64,000 bases of DNA from Acuticoccus sp965213555 (GTDB taxonomy: Bacteria > Pseudomonadota > Alphaproteobacteria > Rhizobiales > Amorphaceae): contig NZ_OZ243890.1 in NCBI RefSeq assembly GCF_965213555.1, positions 744,001-808,000 of the forward strand. Direction: 5' to 3'. The notes under the pieces were generated by a model. That model saw only the letters and a program-made list of their open reading frames with translations. It did not search any database and was not told where the DNA came from. Below are positions 32,550 through 41,999 of the stretch, piece after piece. Position 1 is the first letter of the stretch. Every line of letters starts with the position of its first letter. A program made the position numbers and the translations under genes.

Positions 32550-32916
32550 GGATCCTCGCGCCGGGCCGTCGCGCACGGGTCCCCGGGCGCGCCCCGCGGA
32601 CATAGACGGTCCGATCCGAGCGTCAAGCGAGCGACGTCTGAGCGCGCGACGGGTGAGGCTGAAGGTGCCGCCTTGCGATGAGGCGCTCCTCCGTCAAGCA
32701 GAGATGCCTGCGTTTTCCCTCAAATTGTAGTTTTAACCACGGTGATGCACGGATCACGCAGTTCCTTGTTCGTGCTCGGGCCCTGTGGCATTAGCGATCC
32801 ATTAAGGATTGGGCGCGGACCGGGCTCGTGGTTTGCGTCGACCCGTGGCCTACGTGCCACGATCCCCGGCGCACGACCCGCGCCGCCGCCGCAGTAGCGT
32901 ACGATCGAGGCGACCC
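32550..32916. promoter_or_regulatory. Intergenic promoter region of the giant coiled-coil gene
   Basis: 367 bp separate the divergent ferredoxin gene and the giant gene. The stretch 32710-32810 is markedly less GC-rich than its surroundings. It includes CAAATTGTAGTTTTAACCAC and the CtrA-like site described separately. No short gene is evident. Confidence 0.5.
32791..32805. promoter_or_regulatory. CtrA-like binding site
   Basis: TTAG-CGATCCA-TTAA matches the CtrA consensus TTAA-N7-TTAA in seven of eight defined bases with exact spacing. It lies 112 bp upstream of the ATG of the giant coiled-coil gene. A second half-site-like TTTTAACCAC lies about 60 bp further upstream. CtrA control of cell-cycle and polarity genes is established in alphaproteobacteria; binding here is inferred. 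Confidence 0.5.
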
Positions 32917-34170
32917 ATGGCGACAGACACGCACCGCTTCCCCGGCGCCGACCCGGATCCGACGGACGCGGCCCTCTCCGCGGTCGAGGAGGCGCTGAAG
33001 TTCGACCTTGGCTCCAACGTGGACGACACCGAGGGCTTCGCCGCCAGCATCGAGAGCTCGCTGGCCGGCCGCGCGCCGCGCGAGGAGCCCCAGGGGATGC
33101 GTCGGCCGAGCGCCGGCGCGCTGCCGCCGCCGGACGCCTTCGCCCCCGCCAACGACGGGCCGGACGGCGAGGCGGCGCCGCGGCCGCGCCGCCGCCGGCC
33201 ACGCACGATGGCGCGTCAGAAGGCGGCGGCGAACGACGACCGGCTCCGCTTCGAGGCGGCCGAGCGCGAGGGTCGCCAGCGCGGCGGGACCGCCGTCACG
33301 CTCGCCGTCCTCGCGTCCGCCCTGTGGGGCGGGTTCGGGCTCTTCATCGCGCTCGGCGAGGTCGCCTCCGACGGCGCCCTCGACTTCGTGACCTCACCGG
33401 GCGCGTTCGCGCTGATCGGCGCCACGGTCGGTCCAATCCTGCTCTTCATGATGGTGGCGACGCTCGCGAAGCGCTCCGAGGAGCTGCGCGCGTCGTCCGC
33501 TGCGATGGCCGGCATCGCCCAGCGCCTCACCGAGCCCGAGCTCAGCGCCAGCGAGGGCGTCGCCACGATCGGCCAGGCGATCCGCCGGGAGGTGGCCGGC
33601 ATGTCCACCGGCATCGAGCAGGCCCTGGAGCGGGCCTCCGAGCTCGAGGTCCTCGTCCACCGGGAGGTCGCAGCGCTCGAGCGCTCCTATGGCGACCACG
33701 AGGCGAAGATCCGTGCCCTGTTCGAGGAGCTCGTCGCCGAGCGCGAGACGCTGATGGCGAACTCCGACCGCATGCGCGACGAGCTCGAGACGGCGAAGTC
33801 CGGCCTCGCGACCCTGGTGCGCGAGCTGCACGAGGTCGTCACCACGCATCTCGCCGACACCACCGGCCGCATCGGCGAGACGATCCGCGCGGAGAGTGCC
33901 CGCGTGGTGGAGGACATGATGTCCTCCGGCAGCTCCATGATGACCACGTTCACGACGGCGGGGGACGCCTACGTCGCCCGCATGGTCGAGCGCACGGACG
34001 AGCTCGAAACGACCCTCCTCGCCGCCGGCGACAGCTCGACGGAGGCGCTGCGAACGCTGACCGAGACCCAGCGCGCCGCCCTCGACGGCAACGTCGCGGT
34101 CCTGATCGAGGCGATCACGCTGCAGTCCGGCGCCACCATCGACGCCGTCAGGGGGGCCTCGGAGACCCTC
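32917..34170 (+). CDS. Giant membrane-anchored coiled-coil protein, N-terminal 418 codons (before the frameshift)
   Basis: Starts at ATG 32917 after GAGG. Residues 1-120 are hydrophilic, with an acidic head and a basic patch (RPRRRRPRTMARQK). Two transmembrane helices follow at about 125-147 and 162-183 with a short loop, so both ends lie on the same side, probably the cytoplasm. From residue 190 the chain is continuous Ala/Glu-rich helix. Up to codon 418 (GASETL, ending 34170) the pattern is regular. Beyond it this frame gives low-similarity sequence, while the +1 frame continues the repeat. The frame as it stands stays open to 34812 but is not the real continuation. Similar large proteins occur in Rhizobiales without known function. 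Confidence 0.8.
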
Positions 34171-34171
34171 G

Positions 34172-37100
34172 TCGGATACGCTCCACGCAGAGACCGGGCA
34201 GACCGTGGAGACCATCCGCCACACCACCGAATACCTCGTGGGCTCGCTCCAGGCGGAGGCCGGATCGGCAACGGAGACGATCCGCTCGACCGCCGAGATC
34301 CTAATCGACACCATCGCCGGTCAGTCGGCCGAGATCACCGACGAGTTCGGCCGCGTGGGTCAGGAGCTCGTCGACAGCCTCGCCGACCGCACGATCGCGA
34401 TGACGGAGAGCTTCGCGCAGACCGGATCGACCCTCGCCGACACGGTGATCGACCGCGCCGAGGAGGTCTCCAAGGTGCTGCTCAACGCGGGCGAGCAGGT
34501 GTCCGGCGCCATCATGGAGGTCAACACGTCCCTGACGGTGACGCTGGACTCCAAGCTCGCCGAGCTCAACGCGGGCTTCACCGAGGCGTCGGCGACCTTC
34601 GACATGACCATCGCCGACAAGATGGCGGCGCTGGACGCCACCGTGTCGCTGTCGGCCGAGCGGCTGTCGAACACCGTGGAGGACCGCATGAACGCGGTCG
34701 ACACGACGGTCGCCTACGCCACCGAGCGCTTCACCGGCATGATCGACGAGCGCCTCGAGGCCCTCGACACCACCGTCGCCAACGCCTCGTCGACGTTCGG
34801 CAGCCTGGTTGAGACCTCCGTCGAGGGCATCGACGGGACGCTGGAGCGCTCCTCGCGCGCGCTCATCGAAAGCGTCGAGGACCGGCTCGGTGAGGTCAAC
34901 GACGTCATGGGGCGGACCCGGGAAGAGCTTCTGCGCGCCATGGCGGAGCGCAGCGGCGCCGTCACCGAGGAGATGGCGCGCCTCAACGAGACGCTGAGCC
35001 ACACCTTCACGACGGAGCTCGGCTCCATCGAGGCCACGCTGTCCCGCGCATCCGGAGACGTTGTGAGCCTCGTCGACGAGCGCCTCGCCGCCATCGAGTC
35101 CACCCTCGTCACCGCCTCGCATACCCTAGAGGCCCAGGTCGGCGAGCGGCTCGACGTCGTCGTGTCGCACATGGGCGAGGCGGGCGAGCGGCTCACCGGC
35201 GTGGTGTCGGGCTCGCTGTCCCACCTCGACGAGACGCTGTCGGACGCCGCAGCGCGCATCGGTGGCATGATCGAGGGGCGCCTCGGCGAGATCGATACCA
35301 GGGTCGATGCTGCGTCCGAGCATATGGCTCGCGCCCTCGACGACCGCCTCGGCGTCATGGAGAGGGACGTCGCGGGCGCCGCCGAGCGCGCTGCGGACGC
35401 GGTGGCAGGGAGCGCTGCCAGCCTCGACGAGCGCATGTCGCTGACGACGGCCCGGCTCGTGGAGACGCTCCAGATCACGGTCGGCGAGCTCGACGCCACG
35501 ATCAACGGGGGCGCGACGTCGACCACACACGCGATCGCCGCCGCGTCCGAGGACCTCACGCACCTCATGACCACCCAAGTGGACCAGGTCGCCTCGACCT
35601 TGTCGGTCCTTGGGGACCGCTTGACCGACGCCATCGGCAACTCCTCGTCGGCGATGAGCGACACCCTCATCACCCATGCGGACCGCCTCGAGGCGACGCT
35701 CGTCACCCTCGGCGATCGCGTGGGCGAGGTCGTCACCTCCGGTTCGGCCGCGTTCACTCAGACGGTCTCGCGGGAGGTCGACGATGTGGAGGACCGTCTG
35801 CGGGTGCTCTCCGATGGGCTCATGGGCTCGGTCCAATCGACGACCACGTCCATGCTCGACACCTTCGGCGGTCGGATCGGCGAGGTGGAGGGCCGCCTCA
35901 CCGAGCTCGGCGATCGCATGACTGAGACGATCACCGGCGCATCCACCCAGATGCACGATGCGGTGTATCGGCAGATCGGCGAGGTCGAGGCCTCGATCAC
36001 CGCCCTCGGCGACCGCCTGACGGATGCCGTCGGCACCACGTCGATCTCCCTGTCGGAGACGCTGATCGACCAGGCCGACCGCTCCGAGGCCATCCTCAGG
36101 GAGCGCCAGGCCGAGCTCGAGGCGAGCTTCTTGAATCACGCCGACGCGTTCCAGGCGAGCCTCACCGAGTTCGGCCTGTCGCTGGAGCGCACCTTCGTCG
36201 ACGGCACCGAGCGCGCCGGCGACACCCTCACCGCACGCACCGACGCGATCGTCGAGCGCATCACCCTCGAGGTCGACCGCGTCGCCGACATCATCGCAGG
36301 CTCCGGCTCCTCGCTCGTCGAGGACTTCGGGCTGAGGGCGGAGAGCTTCGCGCACCGCATCGAGGCCGTCCATGGCACGCTGTCTGCCACCTTCGACGAG
36401 CGTGGCAGCGACCTTGCCGTGCGCATCGAGACCGTCGCGGATCGGCTGGAGAAGGCCATCGTCGCCGAGGGCGCGGCGCTCGACGAGCACCTGCGTCAGT
36501 CCACCGATGCGTTCCAGGGCCAGCTGCGGCGCCACACCGACCTTGTGAAGGACGACCTCTCCGAGGCGGTCGAGCAGGTGTCGATCGCCATGCGCGAAGA
36601 GACGGGAACGCTCGCCGAGCGCCTGGCCGACGCCGGACGCGAGGTGTCCGGCGCGTTGGGCGCGCGAGCCGAGGGGGCCGCCGCCGAGCTCGACCGGTCC
36701 GCGAGCCGCATTGCGGAGCTGATCGCCGACAGGGGCGACGCGATCCGCGTCTCGCTCGAGGGCGAAACCGAGCGCTTTGGCGCCCTCGCCGCGGACAACG
36801 CGGTGCGCATCGAGGAGGCGTTGAACTCGTCCTCGGAGGAGGCGACGCGGGCGTTCAACGATCGCATCGAGACGATCCGCATCGCCCTCGACGGCGGTGT
36901 CGCGCAGTACGCTGCGGTGGTCGCCGACCACACGGGACGCCTCCAAGCCGTGCTCGGCGAGACCTCCGAACGCGCCGACAGGACGCTCACCGAGCGCATC
37001 GACCTCATCGCGGAGCGCTTGGAGGACGGGGTCACGCGCTACACCGGCGTGCTGGTCGAGCAGTCCGACCGGCTCGAGGACGTGGTGTCCTCGACGGCGG

Positions 37101-39475
37101 CGTCCACCGAGCGGGCGCTGGCTGGGCGCATCGACGGGCTGATCGGTGCGTTCGACGGGCAGGCCGAGGCCTTCGCCGGGCGCATGGACGCCCTGCGCGG
37201 GGCGATCGACTGCGACATCGCGCAGCTGTCGGCGATCCTCGACGAACGCGCCGCACCGATGACCGACGACCTCGCCGCCGCGATCGCTCGCTACGACGGG
37301 CTCGTCAACGAGCGCGCAAGCGGCATCGTCGCCGACCTCACGCACCACGCCGACGAGGTGGCAAAGGTGCTCACCGAGCGCATGGACGCCATGGAGGACG
37401 CCCTCGACGGGCGGGTAGAGAAGGTGTCCGACGCCCTTGTCGAGCGCGCGCGCACCATCTCCGACGCCCTCTCGAATGGTCAAGCCGCGATCAACGACGC
37501 GTTCGCCACCCGCCTCGAGGAGGTCGCCCTCCTGTCGCGCGAGGCGACGCAGACGGTGGCCGACGGCCTCGCCGAGGGCGGCGCGCTCGCCCAGGACGCA
37601 CTGCGCGCCGTGGTGGATGCCACGCGCCGCGACATCCTGGAGCCCATGCAGGACATCTCCGCCCAGCTCTCCGAGGAGACCCGCGCGGTCAACCGGATGC
37701 TGTCGGAGACGATGGCCAACATGTCCGGCGAGGTGGCGTCCGGCGGCAGCCAGATGCGCGAGGCGATGGTCGACACGCTCGACCAGCTCCTCGCCATGAT
37801 CAGCGAGCGCACCGAGGCGACGCGCACGTCCATCGCGACCACCATGGCCGAGGCGCACGACGCTTTGACCCGCGAGGGCGAGCGGACGACCGACGCCATG
37901 CGCTCGGTCGCCAAGGACGCGTCCGACAGCCTGGCGCACCTGCGCACCGTCATCGACGAGCACGGCGACGACTTCCTGGACGCGCTGGCCCGTCGCGGCG
38001 CCGCTTCGATCGGCGAGCTTCGCGAGACGCACCGGGCGCTCGTCGACGAGCTCGGCGGCACGCTGTCGCGGGTGGAGGAGACCAACCGGTCGCTGCATGA
38101 GATGCTGGGCTCCGTCGGCATCACGCTCGGCGACATGGAGGAGAACCTCAGCACCCGCGGCGATGCGCTGCGCGCCACCGTGCAGGGCGCGCTCGACGAC
38201 ACGCAGCGCACCGGGGAAGGGATGACGCGGCAGGCCGCCGCGCTGCAGGAGGCGGCAGCGGTCGCGCTGTCAGACCTGTCGGCGATCGCCGAGCGCATCG
38301 AGCGGGACGGCCAGCTCCTCGCGGCCGCGGTCGAGCGCTTCGACGGCGACGCCCGCGCGTTCGACGACCGCATGGAGGATCGCAGCGCCGCCATCGAGGC
38401 CCTTGCCGCGTCGGTCGCGGCGAGGACCCACGAGGTGGACGACCTCACCCGCACGTTCGCCGAGCGCATCGACGCCCAGCTGTCGGCGACCGAGGAGCGC
38501 ATGCAGGAGGCGCGCCTCCTGCTGGAGCGCACGCTCGACGAGGCCTCGCGCACCGTTGCCCCGCAGCTCGAGGCGCTGCACGAGAACGCCTCGGCGGAGG
38601 CGTCGCGGATGCGCGAGGGCCTGCTCGCCTCCCAGGAGGCGCTGGCGCGCGACATCGTCGCCGCGCTGCAGGGCGTCGCCGAGCGCTTCGAGGCGGCGAC
38701 GGGGGACATGCGCCAGTCCGCAAGTTCGGTGCGGCACGAGTTCGAGGCGACGCGCTCCGCGCTGGAGCGCTCGGTGCTGGAGTTGCCGGAGGAGACCGTG
38801 CGCAACGCCGACGCGCTGCGTCGCGCGGTGACTGACCAGCTCGATGCCGTGCGCGAGCTCGGCGACATCGTCGCCCGTCACGCCGCCGCCGAGCCGCCGG
38901 CGCGCCAGCCAGCCTACGGGGAGGATGCCGGCCGCGAGCCCTACCGTCGCAGCCCCCGTCCGTTGGAGGCCCGCCGCGAGACGCGCGCGCCCGTCGAGCC
39001 GAGGACGCGCCCCGCCGGCAACGGCCCGGACGCCGGCAGTTCGTGGATGAACGGGCTGTTGCGCCGCGCCGACACGCCGTCCTCTGCGCCGACGAGCGAG
39101 CCCACGGGCGAGGCAGCACCCGCCGGAGCGCACCCCGAGGAGCCGCTCGCCCGCCTCCTGCGGCCCGCGAGCCGCGCCATGGACGACGGGCTGTATCGAG
39201 ACCTCTGGTCCCGCTTCAACCGAGGCGAACGACAGGTCTTCACGCGCCAGTCCTACACGTTGGAGGGCCAGCGCACGTTCGAGGACGCGCGCCGCCGTTA
39301 CCAGCGTGACCGCGACTTCCGCGTCGCCGCCGATCGCTACGTGGACGACTTCGAGGAGCGGATCGCCAAGGCGTCGGACGCCGACGCGTCCGGCCGACGG
39401 ACCCGCGAGGCACTGATGAGCGAGGACGGCAGGCTGTACACGCTCCTGGCGCACGCCTCCGGCCGGCTCACCTGA
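34172..39475 (+). CDS. Giant coiled-coil protein, C-terminal 1,767 codons (after the frameshift)
   Basis: Continues in the +1 frame from SDTLHAETGQTV. If one base near 34171 is removed, the joined protein has about 2,185 residues. The body is a long alpha-helical rod of 22-residue (2 x 11) repeats near the start, then longer imperfect repeats of the kind DRLTDAIGNSSSAMSDTLI and ERIDLIAERLEDGVTRYTGV. It is poor in Pro, Cys and aromatics. The last 110 residues are a separate conserved block: LYRDLWSRFNRGERQVFTRQ, EGQRTFEDARRRYQRDRDFR and LYTLLAHASGRL. A Pro/Arg-rich linker (about 38890-39150) precedes it. The first in-frame ATG is 34205. It may serve as a cell-envelope or division scaffold, by inference only. 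Confidence 0.85.
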   Translation, partial: SDTLHAETGQTVETIRHTTEYLVGSLQAEAGSATETIRSTAEILIDTIAGQSAEITDEFGRVGQELVDSLADRTIAMTESFAQTGSTLADTVIDRAEEVSKVLLNAGEQVSGAIMEVNTSLTVTLDSKLAELNAGFTEASATFDMTIADKMAALDATVSLSAERLSNTVEDRMNAVDTTVAYATERFTGMIDERLEALDTTVANASSTFGSLVETSVEGIDGTLERSSRALIESVEDRLGEVNDVMGRTREELLRAMAERSGAVTEEMARLNETLSHTFTTELGSIEATLSRASGDVVSLVDERLAAIESTLVTASHTLEAQVGERLDVVVSHMGEAGERLTGVVSGSLSHLDETLSDAAARIGGMIEGRLGEIDTRVDAASEHMARALDDRLGVMERDVAGAAERAADAVAGSAASLDERMSLTTARLVETLQITVGELDATINGGATSTTHAIAAASEDLTHLMTTQVDQVASTLSVLGDRLTDAIGNSSSAMSDTLITHADRLEATLVTLGDRVGEVVTSGSAAFTQTVSREVDDVEDRLRVLSDGLMGSVQSTTTSMLDTFGGRIGEVEGRLTELGDRMTETITGASTQMHDAVYRQIGEVEASITALGDRLTDAVGTTSISLSETLIDQADRSEAILRERQAELEASFLNHADAFQASLTEFGLSLERTFVDGTERAGDTLTARTDAIVERITLEVDRVADIIAGSGSSLVEDFGLRAESFAHRIEAVHGTLSATFDERGSDLAVRIETVADRLEKAIVAEGAALDEHLRQSTDAFQGQLRRHTDLVKDDLSEAVEQVSIAMREETGTLAERLADAGREVSGALGARAEGAAAELDRSASRIAELIADRGDAIRVSLEGETERFGALAADNAVRIEEALNSSSEEATRAFNDRIETIRIALDGGVAQYAAVVADHTGRLQAVLGETSERADRTLTERIDLIAERLEDGVTRYTGVLVEQSDRLEDVVSSTAASTERALAGRIDGLIGAFDGQAEAFAGRMDALRGAIDCDIAQLSAILDERAAPMTDDLAAAIARYDGLVNERASGIVADLTHHADEVAKVLTERMDAMEDALDGRVEKVSDALVERARTISDALSNGQAAINDAFATRLEEVALLSREATQTVADGLAEGGALAQDALRAVVDATRRDILEPMQDISAQLSEETRAVNRMLSETMANMSGEVASGGSQMREAMVDTLDQLLAMISERTEATRTSIATTMAEAHDALTREGERTTDAMRSVAKDASDSLAHLRTVIDEHGDDFLDALARRGAASIGELRETHRALVDELGGTLSRVEETNRSLHEMLGSVGITLGDMEENLSTRGDALRATVQGALDDTQRTGEGMTRQAAALQEAAAVALSDLSAIAERIERDGQLLAAAVERFDGDARAFDDRMEDRSAAIEALAASVAARTHEVDDLTRTFAERIDAQLSATEERMQEARLLLERTLDEASRTVAPQLEALHENASAEASRMREGLLASQEALARDIVAALQGVAERFEAATGDMRQSASSVRHEFEATRSALERSVLELPEETVRNADALRRAVTDQLDAVRELGDIVARHAAAEPPARQPAYGEDAGREPYRRSPRPLEARRETRAPVEPRTRPAGNGPDAGSSWMNGLLRRADTPSSAPTSEPTGEAAPAGAHPEEPLARLLRPASRAMDDGLYRDLWSRFNRGERQVFTRQSYTLEGQRTFEDARRRYQRDRDFRVAADRYVDDFEERIAKASDADASGRRTREALMSEDGRLYTLLAHASGRLT

Positions 39476-39881
39476 CAGCAGCGGGTCCGTCGGTGCGCGG
39501 GCCCGGCTCCACGCACCGACGCGTGGGCCCCTGCTGGACGAACGCCCGCGGGCATCCGAGGCAAAGGCCGCTCACCGCTCATCGTCCGAAGCCAGCGCGA
39601 CGCAAGGGCCGCGGTGTATTTCTGCCACACCGCGGCGATGACCGACGCAACACGCCCCTGCCGGTGCTCGTCGTGCGCGCGATCAGGACGCCATCGGTAC
39701 GCCTTGGCGCCTCATTGAGGGGTCGGGGCGGAGCCTCGGGGGTTGAGGTACATCGGCGACGATGACGCTCGCGATGATGACGGACGGTGCCAGGCAGGAG
39801 CGGCCGAGGACGGCCTGCATCCCAACTTGCTTACCCTCGTGCTGGCACGCAGGGCGACGCGGGCGTCCGGCCGACGCCCGA
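39476..39881. other. 406-bp intergenic region
   Basis: No gene is supported. It contains the hairpin at 39608-39636 and lies between the end of the giant gene and the converging nitroreductase gene. Confidence 0.5.
39608..39636. terminator. Strong hairpin downstream of the giant gene
   Basis: GCCGCGGTGT, a nine-base loop ATTTCTGCC and ACACCGCGGC form a perfect 10-bp stem. It lies 133 bp after the stop of the giant gene and 246 bp after the stop of the converging nitroreductase gene. It has no T-tract, so intrinsic termination is doubtful; it could protect 3' ends or bind a protein. Confidence 0.35.
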
Positions 39882-40457
39882 TCACGCTGGCACGTAGGTC
39901 GTGACCAGGCCTGCAAGGTTCGGTCGGTCGCGGTCCGTCGGGACGAACTGCGGCACCCCCACGTACAGGAACCCCGCCACACGCTCCGCAGCGCCGACCC
40001 CCAGCACGTCGAGCGCCGCGCGGTCGTAGGCGATCCACTCGGTCAGCCATTGCGCCTTGAAGCCGTGCGCAGCGGCGGCGTGCACGAGGTTGAGGCACAC
40101 CGCTCCGGCCGACAGCACCTGCTCCCACTCGGGGATCTTCGCGTGTGGCGCCGCGCGGCTCACGACCGCCACAACAAGGGGCGCCCGTACCAAGCGGCAG
40201 CGCTCCTCCTCGAGGTCGCGCGGCACGTCCGACGCCGCGGCGACCTCGGCGAGCGCCTCGCCCGCGCGGTCCCGCCCCTCCCCCTCGAAGATGATGAAGC
40301 GCCAAGGGGCGAGCTTGCCGTGGTCCGGCACGCGGGCGGCCATCGTAAGAATCGCGTCGCGCGTTGCTGCGTCCGGTCCGGGGCCGTCGAGGAACGAGGC
40401 CGGCGTCGACCGACGCGTTGCAAGATAGTCACGCAACTGCGTCATTATATGCGTCAT
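39882..40457 (-). CDS. YdjA-type nitroreductase
   Basis: A 191-residue FMN-dependent nitroreductase of the short YdjA branch. It has ATRRSTPASF near the N-terminus for FMN contact, AARVPDHGKLAPWRF, and KIPEWEQVLSAGAVCLNLVH, ending in a Pro-containing strand (GVPQFVPTD). It probably reduces nitro or quinone compounds with NAD(P)H in the cytoplasm; the physiological substrate is unknown. ATG 40457 follows GGGAGG; a second ATG four codons later is possible. Confidence 0.9.
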   Translation of the reverse strand: MTHIMTQLRDYLATRRSTPASFLDGPGPDAATRDAILTMAARVPDHGKLAPWRFIIFEGEGRDRAGEALAEVAAASDVPRDLEEERCRLVRAPLVVAVVSRAAPHAKIPEWEQVLSAGAVCLNLVHAAAAHGFKAQWLTEWIAYDRAALDVLGVGAAERVAGFLYVGVPQFVPTDRDRPNLAGLVTTYVPA

Positions 40458-40600
40458 CGAGCCTCCCTACGCCCCTTTGCGCTCAGGCCTGCCCTTCATT
40501 GAAATACGTTATCAACCAATGCAGGGTGAATGCGACGCGGTGGTCACGTGCTTCGCTGCGTAGGCCGCCCAACGAGGGTCGTCGCCATGGGGAGCGTGCA

Positions 40601-41575
40601 ATGAACCGATGGACCGCCTGCGCATCAATCGTGTTGCTCGCCGTGCCGTGCATTGCCCATGCGACGGTCCCGGTTCCACAGCCCCATCCCCATCGCATCG
40701 CAGCATCCGACGATCCGCAGGGCGCCCTTCGTCGCATGATGAGCGAACGCGCCCTCAGCCCCTCGGTCAGCGCCTACGCCCCCTCTGCACCTACGGCGCT
40801 CGCTGCACGACCAGACCTTGAAGAGGTCGCACTCTACCTCGTCGCCAAGCTGTCGCAGGGGTCCGACCCCATCGGCTCGGGGGTCGCATGGCGGGTCTAC
40901 CGCGACGAGGTTGGAGCGGACGGCGAGCGGCCCCTCGTGACCAGGTCGGAGGGGGGCGACCTCGACCTCAGGCTGTCGCCCGGCCGCTACGTCGTGCACG
41001 CGAGCTACGGCCGCGCCGCGGTGTCGCGAACGCTCGACCTCACACGCGCGGTCAACGTGGAGACGCTCGTGCTCGACGCCGGCGGGCTTCAGCTCGCGGC
41101 CGTGCTCGACGATCCCGCCCGGCCGGTCTCGGACGATACGCAGTTCGAGCTCTACGGCGACGAGGGCGGCGAACGCCGACTGCTCGGCACCATCCGCGCC
41201 GGTTCCATCGCCAGGCTTCGAGCCGGCACCTATCACGTCGTCAGCCGCTACGGTGGGCTCAACGCGGTGCGCAGCGCCGACGTGAAGGTGGAGGCTGGCA
41301 AGCTCACCCGCGTCTCGCTGCGCCACGCGGCGGGGACGGTGCGCCTGAAGCTGGTGCGAGACGCCGGTGGAGAGGCGCTCGCCAACACTGCCTGGACCGT
41401 CTACGGCGACGACGGCGAGGCGGTCTTCGAGCGCGTCGGCGCCCACGCCGCGCTGACCCTCGCGGAGGGCCGCTACGAGGCGGTGGCCCAACACCGAGAC
41501 ATCACCTTCCGCCGCACGTTCACCGTCCGCTCCGGCGACGAGGAGGACGTGACGGTCCTCGCCCGCCAGCTGTGA
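40601..41575 (+). CDS. Exported protein with three PEGA-like beta repeats
   Basis: A 324-residue protein with a signal peptide (MNRWTACASIVLLAVPCIAHA). After an 80-residue linker come three related beta-sandwich units of about 80 residues, each running from an AWRVY-, QFELYGDEGG- or AWTVYGDDG-type strand to a GRYVVHASYGRA-, GTYHVVSRYGGL- or GRYEAVAQHRDI-type strand. This resembles PEGA or carboxypeptidase-regulatory-like repeats. Such modules bind surfaces or polysaccharide in the periplasm or outside the cell. No catalytic residues are visible. It is divergent from the nitroreductase. The insertion-sequence graveyard starts just after it. Confidence 0.8.
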   Translation: MNRWTACASIVLLAVPCIAHATVPVPQPHPHRIAASDDPQGALRRMMSERALSPSVSAYAPSAPTALAARPDLEEVALYLVAKLSQGSDPIGSGVAWRVYRDEVGADGERPLVTRSEGGDLDLRLSPGRYVVHASYGRAAVSRTLDLTRAVNVETLVLDAGGLQLAAVLDDPARPVSDDTQFELYGDEGGERRLLGTIRAGSIARLRAGTYHVVSRYGGLNAVRSADVKVEAGKLTRVSLRHAAGTVRLKLVRDAGGEALANTAWTVYGDDGEAVFERVGAHAALTLAEGRYEAVAQHRDITFRRTFTVRSGDEEDVTVLARQL

Positions 41576-41794
41576 GGCACCGCGAGGTCGGCCGGAAGGC
41601 GTCAGGCCCACCGGCGAGGCCGTGAGCGGGCCGTCGCCGACGGACACGAAGGAGCTCCACCGGTTCGTGCGAGGCGGGCGCTCGAGCGACATGCCTTGAC
41701 CGTCTCGCTCGCCCGATCGCCGTCCTACTAACCGGAGGGCGAGCGGCGGCTGCCGAGCCGCTGCGGACCTCCTACACGCAGCCCAGATCGCCGG

Positions 41795-41995
41795 GTCGTC
41801 GACCGTGACAAGGCGTACCACACGAACGCGATCCGCCAGGCGGTCGAGCTCGAGGCGACCTTCCCACCCATGCCGCAGACGGCCAACCGGCGCTGGAGGG
41901 GCTGTTTCTCGCCCTCCCTTCCCCGCGACCGCGACGCCACCGAACGCATGTTCGGCCGCCAGCAGGCTTCCGCCGCCTCACCACGGGCTACGGAC
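41795..41995 (+). pseudogene. IS5-family transposase fragment
   Basis: About 65 codons with VVDRDKAYHTNAIRQAVELE, then FPPMPQTANRRWRGCFSPS and RDRDATERMFGRQQASAAS. This is the C-terminal catalytic third of an IS5-type transposase, with the last Asp region and the RM-x-FGR signature. The rest of the gene is missing. Confidence 0.75.
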
Positions 41996-41999
41996 ACGC

